Source: Nostoc cf. commune SO-36
Lineage (GTDB): Bacteria; Cyanobacteriota; Cyanobacteriia; Cyanobacteriales; Nostocaceae
Assembly: GCF_023734775.1 (NCBI RefSeq)
Contig: NZ_AP025732.1
Coordinates: forward strand, 620,001 to 684,000
Reading direction: 5' to 3'
Length of the DNA stretch: 64,000 bases
A program made the position numbers and the translations under genes. Shown piece by piece: positions 8,505 through 18,100 of this stretch. The notes below the pieces were generated by a model. That model saw only the letters and a program-made list of their open reading frames with translations. It was not told where the DNA came from and made no database searches. How positions within the stretch are numbered: position 1 is the first letter of the stretch; the number at the start of each line of letters is the position of its first letter.

Positions 8505-8885
8505 AAAATACTCCGTGATGAATGTTACAGGATTTACCGAAGAAGAATTCAGAATTCAGGAGCCAGAATTCAGAATGGATTTTGTGTGATGGTTACTGAG
8601 CTTGTCGAAGTACTGGATGGAGAATCCAGGTTTAGAGCAAGCAATTTTAATCATGGAGAAGAAAAAATTCTTTCCGTGACTCTTTGTACTGACTTCAGAC
8701 GTGGGGTATTCTGAATTCTGAATTCTGTCTTCTGACTCCTTCTCATTCTGTCTTCTGACTCCTTCTCATTTATTCCCCAGTTCTTTACACTCTTTACTCT
8801 TCCTTCAATTCTGATTCTGGCAATTTTTCTTAATCATTGCCCAATTTTGCTTACTATCTTCAGCCACAGCCCTATTCTAAGTGCC
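8505..8885. repeat. Intergenic region with degenerate short repeats
   Basis: This gene-free stretch between tal and pyk holds repeated GAATTCAGAATTC/TTCTGAATTCTG motifs at about 8547-8577 and 8707-8728. It also holds a near-perfect tandem TCTTCTGACTCCTTCTCATT at 8729-8748 and 8750-8769. These are short tandem repeats of the kind common between Nostoc genes. Leader and promoter of tal should be in the left part. Confidence 0.55.
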
Positions 8886-10316
8886 TTATGCAGAAATTGG
8901 CTGTCCAATGGAATGCACTTTGATTAAGCTAGTTGTTCCTGATTTACCAATTGGAACACCAGAGGTAATCACTACTTTATCGCCCTTATTCGCTAGACCC
9001 ATATCTACAACTGTGTTCACCACATTGGTAAACATCTCTTCGGCATTGTGGACTGGTGGGATCAGCAAAGCTTCTACACCCCAAGAAAGCGCTAGTTGGC
9101 GATAAGCGGTGATGTCAGGGGTAAGGGCAATAATCGGAGAAGTAGGGCGATATTTAGACACCATTCTCGCCGTATTTCCTGATGAAGTGTTACAGAGAAT
9201 TGCCCGTGAACCTGTTTCATAAGCGATGCGACACACGGATTCTGCTACAGATTCAGTAACACTGAGACTGCCTGCTTCATGACACCAAGCATGTTTGCTA
9301 CCCTCATCTAGAGCCTGTTCTGTCCGCACAGCGATGTTGTGCATCATCTCGACGGCAGCGATGGGATATTGCCCGACAGCTGTTTCACCAGAAAGCATTA
9401 CTGCATCCGTACCATCTAAGATAGAGTTGGCAACATCGGTTGCTTCGGCGCGGGTGGGATCGGGGGCGCTAATCATCGACTCTAGCATTTGGGTGGCTGT
9501 AATCACCGGTTTGCCAGCACGATTGCAGCGACGAATAATATCTTTTTGAATTAAGGGTACTTCGTGAATTGGTACTTCTACCCCTAAATCGCCACGAGCA
9601 ATCATAATTGCGTCGGCAACTTTTAGAATGGAGTCAAAATTCTCTACTGCCTCTGCCCTTTCGATTTTGGCAATTAAGCGGATGGAAGCGCCAGCAGCTT
9701 CAATCATCCGTCGTGCGGGTTCTAAGTCTTGTGGCGATCGCACAAAGGATACAGCCACCCAGTCTACACCCAACTGAATGCCAAAGCGCAGATCCAGCAA
9801 GTCTTTTTCGGTAATAGAACTAACAGGTAAAGGAGTTTGTGGTAGGTTTACTCCTTTGTGCGTAGAAATTAACCCGCCAATTTTTACTTGGGCGCGAATG
9901 TGATCGGCATCGCGAGCAGTAACAATCAACTTGACGCGGCCATCATTAATCAAAATCGGTTCGCCTGGTCGCACCATTGCGAACAAAGTCGGCAATGGTA
10001 GAGGTAGTTCGTCGATACTGTCACCCTTTTCTTGCAAAACAAAGGTGACTTCAGTACCAGCTTCTAAATTTAACCCTTCCGGTGGTAAAGTTCCCAAACG
10101 AATCTTGGGGCCACACAAGTCTTGCATAATTGCGATCGGCTTTTGCTGCTCATTACTAATTTGTCTAAGATAGTGAGCAGTTTGGGCGTGGAATTCATAA
10201 GCCCCGTGAGAAAAATTCAGCCGCGCCACATTCATTCCAGCTTTTACTAAAGCTTGCAGCTTTTCGGGTGCAGATGTAGCCGGGCCAACAGTACAAATGA
10301 TTTTGGTTCGACGCAT
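8886..10316 (-). CDS. pyk: Pyruvate kinase
   Basis: This enzyme converts phosphoenolpyruvate and ADP to pyruvate and ATP. I place the start at the ATG at 10316 (MRRTKIICTVGP), the family-typical N-terminus. The open frame continues upstream to 10403, but that part is encoded by a dispersed repeat. Conserved elements include NVARLNFSHG near 30-40, the active-site segment MIARGDLGVEVP, the Mg/K site residues in IAKIERAEAVEN, and TATQMLESM. The length is about 476 residues. It lies upstream of tal and downstream of gap1 on the same strand, so three central-carbon genes are clustered, though the long spacers argue against a single operon. Confidence 0.95.
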   Translation of the reverse strand: MRRTKIICTVGPATSAPEKLQALVKAGMNVARLNFSHGAYEFHAQTAHYLRQISNEQQKPIAIMQDLCGPKIRLGTLPPEGLNLEAGTEVTFVLQEKGDSIDELPLPLPTLFAMVRPGEPILINDGRVKLIVTARDADHIRAQVKIGGLISTHKGVNLPQTPLPVSSITEKDLLDLRFGIQLGVDWVAVSFVRSPQDLEPARRMIEAAGASIRLIAKIERAEAVENFDSILKVADAIMIARGDLGVEVPIHEVPLIQKDIIRRCNRAGKPVITATQMLESMISAPDPTRAEATDVANSILDGTDAVMLSGETAVGQYPIAAVEMMHNIAVRTEQALDEGSKHAWCHEAGSLSVTESVAESVCRIAYETGSRAILCNTSSGNTARMVSKYRPTSPIIALTPDITAYRQLALSWGVEALLIPPVHNAEEMFTNVVNTVVDMGLANKGDKVVITSGVPIGKSGTTSLIKVHSIGQPISA

Positions 10317-10361
10317 AGGGATTAGGGGTTGAGGAGTAACCTGCAAATTTGGATAGTTTGA

Positions 10362-10390
10362 GCGTAGGCGTAGCCCGTCGTAGACATCGC
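10362..10390. repeat. GCGTAGGCGTAGCCCGTCG dispersed repeat, copy 1
   Basis: This copy carries the GCGTAG...CCCGTCGTAGACATCGC core. Related copies in this window lie at 13775-13803, 33555-33583 (inverted), 51895-51923 (inverted), and a weak one at 215-243. It lies just upstream of pyk and opens a spurious N-terminal extension of that frame. Confidence 0.75.
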
Positions 10391-10499
10391 CTAAGCCATC
10401 CAAATTAACATGTGCTTTATATCACTGGTTTTGTAAATAAAGATACTAAATGAGGTTTTCTTTTCAGCATATTTACCATTCAACCCAAATCCTAAAAGC

Positions 10500-10558
10500 C
10501 AAGGGTCAAAAGTCAAAAGTTAATGACCAATGACCAATGACAAATGACTAATGACCAA
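10500..10558. repeat. Short tandem heptamer repeat (AATGACC type)
   Basis: Units AATGACC, AATGACA and AATGACT follow each other from about 10520 to 10558, preceded by GTCAAAAGTCAAAAG. This is an STRR-type heptamer array directly after the gap1 stop codon. Confidence 0.75.
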
Positions 10559-11644
<1,086 letters not shown>

Positions 11645-11787
11645 TTAAAAGTCAAAATAGATTGCCTTTTACTCTTTACTCTTTGATCCTGACAGTCTCA
11701 GTCAGCTAAGGGATATTTACTTGGCATATTTTAAGGATTGGGACGTTGGGCATGGGGCATTAATTATTCTTCCCTGCTCCCCACAAT

Positions 11788-13626
11788 TCAAGTGGGTTGG
11801 ACAAATCGCTTAATTTCACCACAGGCAATATAAGACTTGCCGTCAGGTGCGGTTTTGACTTCATCAACGACGTAAAGCATACCTTCCTCGCGCACCGATC
11901 GCGGAAAACGCATATTCCAATCCGGTTCATATCCGTCGGAAACTACCCTTGCACGGAGCTTGCTGCCATCTTTAACACACTGAACTAAAATGCTGTCCCC
12001 TACACTGTCAGATGTGGGAAGATCAGCAGCACTGGCAGGGCCTTTGGAAGCTTTACCTGTGTTAGCTCGATTGGATTGTCTAGGGGCAACGAAGATATCT
12101 GTTTCACCGGGTTGAGCAAAACGGGTAATGTTACCACGTACCCGATAGAAAGTGGCATCGCTTGAAAGTTCCAATCCTTCAACAACATAGCGTGCCCCCT
12201 CGGCACGAATGGCCCGAGGAAACTGGATGTTCTTGGTTGAATCGTAGCCTTTAGACACGACTTTCACCCGCAGTTTACCCCCTTCACGAACGCAGTACAA
12301 TTCAACACCGGAACCGACTTCATTCACAATCGACATGGCGTACACTTCATCGCCAGTAGTGACACCGCGACCCACCAAATCGCTGCGATTACGCGTCATT
12401 GTTTGGTAAGTCTGATCCCGCATCTCTTTCCGTCCGGCATTGCCTAGAGCTTTTTGGGCAATCCGACCTGCAAAATACTCAAGCTGATCGATTTCTTCAG
12501 CAATTTCAAAATTCTCGTTCAACCCTTTATCTCGCAAATCTTTCACAAGCGCCCGCAGGGTTTGTTCAGCTTCCTGATGCTTGCCATGTTCAGCGAGATT
12601 AAGGCTAGTCTCTTTAGCTTTAGCAATGGTAAGGCGGCTCAGTTCCAGAATGATATGGCTTGTAGCAGCAAAAGCTGCTTCCTCAACGGTGCTAACTTTG
12701 GCAACGACATCGACTGTACCTGAAACGCTTTGAATAACGTCATCTTGCACAACATCGGCGCTGTAATGCAACTTCATCACAGGTAAATCACCAATTTGAG
12801 CGCTTGAGATCAGCAGACTTAAACCGAGGAGTTTGTCTTCGCCCTCGTAAAGCTCTCCCAAGGTGATGACAGCTTGACCAGCGTCATTCTGGCTAACTTT
12901 AGCCAGACTTAAAGTATCAACCAGGCTGACACCATCAGCCAATTCAAGTGTCACCTTGAGGTTTTGTCCCACTACTGCTCTAAGACTGTCTAACTCAATG
13001 CTAAACACTTCAGTTGCTTCGTCGATGCTCTGAATGAAGTAGAAGTTGCCCGTGGCGGCTCTTGCCATACCAATGAGCAGGTCTTCATTGAAACCCTGAG
13101 CAAAACCTAACGTAGTTGTGATAATGCCTTCCTCAGCTTTTTGCGCCGATGTCGCCGTCAGTATTTTGGGGTCTTGAATGCCCATATTGGCGTGACCATC
13201 GGTAAGCAGGAGAACACGGTTGATTTTTTGCGGATCGAGTTGCGTTTTTACGTGTTCGCAGCCTTTGAGCCATCCCCCCGATAAGTTGGTAATACCGCCT
13301 GCTCTCACTTTGCGAATAGAATTTTTCAGTGCGGCTTTGTTAGTCACAGCCTGGGGTGGCACAACACTGTCTACTTCATCGTCGTAAACAACTACTGAGA
13401 GAATGTCATCAGACTCAAGTTGATCTACCACAGACTCAGCGGCTTTGAGTGCGTGATGCAAGGGAGCGCCTGCCATAGAGCCGGAACGGTCAATTACAAG
13501 AGAAAGGTTAAGGTTACGTCGGGGAGATTTAGCTATGTCAGCACGAAAACGTAGCAGAATATTAGTCTTTAATGAAGATCCTGCGGGGAGGATAGACTGG
13601 TCAAATTCGTAACTTGTCTTAATCAT
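11788..13626 (-). CDS. von Willebrand factor type A protein with duplicated C-terminal module
   Basis: This 612-residue cytosolic-looking protein (no signal peptide or membrane helix) has a VWA domain at about 37-215. A complete metal-ion-dependent adhesion site is visible: Asp46-x-Ser48-x-Ser50, Thr113 and Asp143 in LLTDGHAN. A beta-rich middle part runs to about 310 and a helical region to about 400. Then come two tandem copies of a module of about 67 residues, at about 440-507 and 545-612. They share L-R-(V/A)-(K/R)-V-V-S-(K/D)-G-Y, FPR, YVV and (I)-x-RF-(A/V)-QP. The role of the module is unknown to me. The protein may bind a partner through Mg2+ like other bacterial VWA scaffold proteins. 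Confidence 0.85.
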   Translation of the reverse strand: MIKTSYEFDQSILPAGSSLKTNILLRFRADIAKSPRRNLNLSLVIDRSGSMAGAPLHHALKAAESVVDQLESDDILSVVVYDDEVDSVVPPQAVTNKAALKNSIRKVRAGGITNLSGGWLKGCEHVKTQLDPQKINRVLLLTDGHANMGIQDPKILTATSAQKAEEGIITTTLGFAQGFNEDLLIGMARAATGNFYFIQSIDEATEVFSIELDSLRAVVGQNLKVTLELADGVSLVDTLSLAKVSQNDAGQAVITLGELYEGEDKLLGLSLLISSAQIGDLPVMKLHYSADVVQDDVIQSVSGTVDVVAKVSTVEEAAFAATSHIILELSRLTIAKAKETSLNLAEHGKHQEAEQTLRALVKDLRDKGLNENFEIAEEIDQLEYFAGRIAQKALGNAGRKEMRDQTYQTMTRNRSDLVGRGVTTGDEVYAMSIVNEVGSGVELYCVREGGKLRVKVVSKGYDSTKNIQFPRAIRAEGARYVVEGLELSSDATFYRVRGNITRFAQPGETDIFVAPRQSNRANTGKASKGPASAADLPTSDSVGDSILVQCVKDGSKLRARVVSDGYEPDWNMRFPRSVREEGMLYVVDEVKTAPDGKSYIACGEIKRFVQPT

Positions 13627-13774
13627 TTTTTATATTCCTTGAAATTGCCTGTTATAAGCTACGAGCCTTACGATGCTTGGACAATCAGTGGTTTATTTAG
13701 TTTATCCAGAAATAAAAGTTTTCAGTGTAAAAAGTATATTTTATGCAATATTTTATAGTTGTTGTCTCTCGCCA

Positions 13775-13803
13775 GCGTAGGTAAAGCCCGTTGTAAACAT
13801 CGC
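13775..13803. repeat. Dispersed GCGTAG...AACATCGC repeat, copy 2
   Basis: A diverged copy (GCGTAGGTAAAGCCCGTTG then TAAACATCGC) of the repeat at 10362-10390, located between the VWA gene and the Rieske protein gene. Confidence 0.6.
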
Positions 13804-13905
13804 TCTTTCAGGAAATTCCTTGCTGATTCCCCCATACTCAAAAGCGATCGCACTGGTCACAATTGCGGGAAACTGAAAGCATATCTATTAGGAAAGGAGA
13901 ACCTA

Positions 13906-14265
13906 ATGAGCTGGACTAAAGTTCTTGCAGTCGAAGCACTTTCCCCAGGTGCGCGACAAGTGGTGAAAGTTGGCAACCGGAAAATTCTGGTTTTGAATCA
14001 CGAAAATCAGCTTTATGCTGTAGATAACAACTGTCCTCACTTAAAATTACCCTTGAAAAGTGGGAAAATCACTGAAAGCGGGGCAATTGTTTGTACCTTC
14101 CATCGCAGTGCTTTTGACCTGCGGACTGGTGAGGTACAAGAATGGTGTTCCTGGCCGCCTGGTGTAGGTAAGGTACTCTCGTTGGTTTCACAACAAAAAG
14201 CATTACCAGTATTTCCTATTCGTGTAGAAGAAGGCAGTATTTGGGTTGATGTACAAGAGGAATAG
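13906..14265 (+). CDS. Rieske [2Fe-2S] ferredoxin-like protein
   Basis: This soluble single-domain Rieske protein has 119 residues. The cluster ligands are visible as CPH near residues 44-46 and CTFH near 65-68, the C-x-H ... C-x2-H pattern. The start ATG at 13906 is chosen because AAAGGAG lies 6 bases upstream. The frame is open further upstream, but that part lies in a dispersed repeat. Such proteins deliver electrons to oxygenases or act in nitrite-reductase-like small subunits; no oxygenase gene is adjacent, so the partner is unknown. A strong hairpin terminator follows. Confidence 0.9.
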   Translation: MSWTKVLAVEALSPGARQVVKVGNRKILVLNHENQLYAVDNNCPHLKLPLKSGKITESGAIVCTFHRSAFDLRTGEVQEWCSWPPGVGKVLSLVSQQKALPVFPIRVEEGSIWVDVQEE

Positions 14266-14322
14266 CACCCTCTGGCTCAATTTACTGCTATTGGGCAAAT
14301 ATCTGAAGTTGCAAGTAAGCAA

Positions 14323-14353
14323 AAACCCCAGCTAATTAGTTTAGCTGGGGTTT
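14323..14353. terminator. Bidirectional hairpin terminator
   Basis: A perfect 12-base stem AAACCCCAGCTA / TAGCTGGGGTTT (14323-14334 and 14342-14353) with a 7-base loop is flanked by A-rich and T-rich sequence. It lies between the Rieske gene and the convergent Hsp20 fragment and could end transcription from both sides. Confidence 0.85.
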
Positions 14354-14433
14354 CTATTAATATTTAGCTAATACAGAGATAGAGCAACTATTGAATGAGA
14401 AAATATTATATTTTCTCAAGGAGTTTGAACGCT

Positions 14434-14607
14434 TTACTGTGGTGTAATGTTGTTTTGTGCGTTACCATTGCCAGCTTCTATAGAAGCTGTAGCACTTTGA
14501 GATTGACCTAAATTAACTTTGAATACCTTGTTCTGCTCTTGCTCCAGTTTAGGTAAAGTCAACATTAAAATCCCATCTTTCAGGTCTGCTTTAACTTGTT
14601 GATTCTG
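14434..14607 (-). pseudogene. Hsp20 (alpha-crystallin) C-terminal fragment
   Basis: The minus strand encodes QNQQVKADLKDGILMLTLPK and then LEQEQNKVFKVNLG. This is the end of the alpha-crystallin domain of a small heat shock protein, followed by a Ser/Asn-rich tail and a stop at 14434-14436. Upstream of about 14607 the frame continues for a few codons, but the similarity to Hsp20 is lost at once. The N-terminal three quarters of the gene are absent. This is a truncated relic. Confidence 0.75.
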
Positions 14608-14610
14608 TAA

Positions 14611-15120
14611 GTAATTTAATAAAAGAAAAATCTAAAACTAGTTGGGTAAACTGTACAGACATAAGTTGGATTTACCGTATCAAACAAAAAAAGGATGAAA
14701 AGCTTGAGAATGTCAAAGTAAGTAGGCAATAATACATATAGCGGTTTGCAGCCTGGGTATAAATAAATCGTAGGAGTGTATAACCGCCTGTACTGTGTGT
14801 TTCTTGAGAGCCGTGTTCTTGACACGGACAGAACTATTGTAGAAGGTGTAGTTAAACTTGAACCAAGAACGTTCTTGGACATTGAGGTGGTTGTATCATG
14901 AACTCTAGTGTCGCAGCATCGCGGCTTTAATGGCTCGATAGTTGATGCTATTGTCAATCTGATCGAATCAGCACGCTAAAGTCACAGCGAAACACTTTTC
15001 AAACAACCTCTAAACAACAATGGTTTTATTTAAAATTTTGTAACAGAGTTTTGCTTTCTGATTTAATGTTCAGTTTGATTAAAAAATTATTTCTGATAAA
15101 AAATTAACTTAGTAACTGAT
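14611..15120. other. Scrambled intergenic region before the hybrid kinase
   Basis: There is no convincing gene. A plus-strand stretch at about 14812-14900 could encode DTDRTIVEGVVKLEPRTFLD followed by a stop, which looks like a lost C-terminus of unknown origin. At 14995-15012 lies ACTTTTCAAACAACCTCT, the same end sequence as the outer repeat at 55060-55536. The region appears to be where an insertion or deletion cut the Hsp20 gene. Confidence 0.4.
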
Positions 15121-18100
15121 ATGGATGCTCAAAAAATAAAAATTTTATTAGTTGATGACAACTTAGAGAATTTACATTTTTTATCAGGCATCTTTCAAAA
15201 CCAAGGTTATCAGGTGCAAAGTGTTGTTTCTAGTGAATTGGCAATTAATACGGCACTGGCTTCTACCCCTGATTTGTTTTTAGTCAACGTTCTCATACTA
15301 GAGATAGATTGTTACGCACTTTATCAAAGCTTGAAAGCTAATTATAAAACTCAAGAGATTCCCATAATTGTTTTCGGAATTTTAGATAAAATCTCTGAAA
15401 TAATAAATATTTTTAATTTAGGTGAGATTGACTATATTACTCAACCATTCCAAACTAAAGAAGCTTTATTACGTGTACAAAATCAACTCACTCTCCTAAG
15501 TCTAAAAAAACAGTTAAAACAAAAAGATACCCAACTTCAACAGGAGATTAAAGAGCGCCAACGGGTTGCAGTTGAGTTAAGTATTCGTGACAGACAAATA
15601 GAAGAAATTTTCAAAGAAATTCCTATTCACGTTAGCAAAACAATTTGTAGAGAAGTTTACCAAAGCGAACACCTTTTAGTGGAAGCTGCCCTGAAGAAGA
15701 GTGAAAGACAGTATCGCCACCTAGTGGAGACATCCCAGGATATGATCTGGTCGGTGGATATTGATGGACTAATTACTTTTGTTAATCCAGCAGTTAAACA
15801 GATTTATGGCTACGAACCCCATGAAATGATCGGGCGTGCTTTGACTGATTTTATCTCACCGACACAAGTTGCTCAAGATAAAGTAGCTTTTAAGGGTGTT
15901 TTTCAGGGAAAATCTATCTTCCAACATGAAACTACTTGTGTCGCTAAAGATGGTAGTTTACTTTATTTAATGTTTAATGCGATCGCATTACACAACCAAG
16001 AAGGTCAGGTTATAGGTATGACAGGCACTGCTAGTAATATTACTCAACGCCGACGTGCAGAAAGATTACTGGGAAAAAAGGCAATTAAGCTCCGCAATCA
16101 TAACCTCGTGCTAACACAATTGGCACAAAATAAGACGCTTTATCAGGGTGACTTGAAAGCAGCCTTGAGTATAATCACAGAAACGGCTGTTAAGAATATT
16201 GGCGTGGAACGAGCTAGTGTCTGGCTGTATGACGAAACAAGCATTAGAATCCAGTGCTTTGACCTATTTGAGGGTAGTCACAATCAACATAGTGAAGGAC
16301 TATCCTTTTCAGCAGTAGACTATCCAGCTTATTTTGCAGCTTTGCAGCAAGACCAACCAATCGCCGCCAATGATGCTCATTCCGATCCTAGAACTAAAGA
16401 GTTTTCTGCGTCTTACTCAAGATTAAACATTATCTCCATACTCGATACACCTATTAGATTAGAGGGAAAAACCGTAGGAGTTTTATGTCTGGAGGCAGTG
16501 GGAGTTACTCATCATTGGACGCTAGAAGACCAAAATTTCGCTCGCTCTTTGGGCAATTTAACATCTTTGGCGTTGGAGGCAAAAGAACGCCAACGCGCAG
16601 AAGCAGCACGAAGAGCTTCTGAAGAAAAGTTAGCATCAGCTTTTCGGTCATCTCCCGATCCAATTGCCTTAATTACTGTTGGCAACAAACGCTACATCGA
16701 AGTTAACGACAGCTTTTGTCGGTTTTTTGGTTATTCTCGTTCTCAGGTGATCGATCGCACCAATGAAGAATTGAATCTTTGGGTGAATCCAGAAGAATAT
16801 AATTTTTTCACTCACATCCTGCAACAAAAAAAAGCCATCCGTAACTATGAGATTGATGTCTGCACTTCAACAGGAGAAATCAGGACAACACTGTTGAGTG
16901 CAGAAATGATCAAGATTGATGAGCAATGGTACGTACTGGGTACAACGAAAGATATTACCGAACGCAAGCAGGCAGAAAATGAAAGCCGCTTGTTACTGTT
17001 GACAACCCAAGCCATCACTCGCGCTAATGATGTCAACAGCGCCTTAGCAGTAGTCTTGCGCTTAATTTGTCACACCATTGGCTGGGATTTTGGTGAGGCG
17101 TGGATATCTAATAAAGATGGGACTGTTTTAGAACACAATCTTGGCTGGTACGGAGAAGAGAATAGTTTAGCCGAATTTTCCAGCCAAAGCCAAACTGTGA
17201 AATTTGCTCTGGGATTGGGACTACCAGGAAGAATTTGGCAGAGCCAGGAGCCAGAATGGATAGAAGATGTTTCTCAAGTTACAGAGCCAGTTTTTTTGCG
17301 ATCGCACCAAGCAGCAAAGGCGGGATTAAAAGCTGTTTTTGGTGTTCCCATACTAGCTGGGAACCAAGTATTAGCTGTTTTAGTATTTTTTAAACGTAGC
17401 TCAGTAGTAGAAGATCGGCGTTTGCTCTTGCTAGTCAGCGCTGTTGCTGCTCAGTTAGGTGGGTTGATTGAGCGCAAAACTTTAGAACAAGAACTAGCAC
17501 TCAGAGAAGCTCGCCTCAATGCCTTTTTTAGCAGCGCTCCCGTCGGCATGAACATTGTAGACAGCCAGTTGCGGTTTGTGCAAATCAACCAACTGCTAGC
17601 GGAGATAAATGGACTACCCCAGCAAGATCATATTGGCAAGACTATCTATGAAGTTTTACCCCACATCGCCCTCGAAATAGAACCAATTTATCAACAGGTT
17701 CTCTTGACTGGTGAACCCATTCTTAATCAAGAATTAAGCGGCGTATCAATTAAACAACCAGATATTATCCGCCACTTCTTAGCTTCTTATTTTCCGATTC
17801 CTGGTGAAGGCGATCGCCCCTCTGGTGTCGGTACAGTTTTAGTAGAAATTAGCTATCGCAAACATATTGAACAAGAACTGGGTTTAGCAAACGAACGCCT
17901 TCAATATCTACTCACCTCAAGCCCTGTAGTAATTTATAGCAGCAAAACATCAGAGGATTTTAATACTACCTTTATTAGTGAAAACGTTAAAGAAATGGTG
18001 GGCTACGAAGCGCGGGAATTTATCGAAAATTCCAGTTTCTGGCTCCATCACGTCCACCCACACGATATTGAACTTATCTCGGAAAAATTTTCCCATCTGA

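Noticed and set aside
10317..10403. N-terminal extension of pyruvate kinase
   Set aside because: It is encoded by a dispersed repeat and lies before the family-typical MRRTKIICTVGP start.
14616..14957. 113-residue minus-strand open frame
   Set aside because: The composition (runs of Tyr, Phe, Thr) is that of chance translation of AT-rich DNA; no SD, no domain, and it overlaps evident scar sequence.
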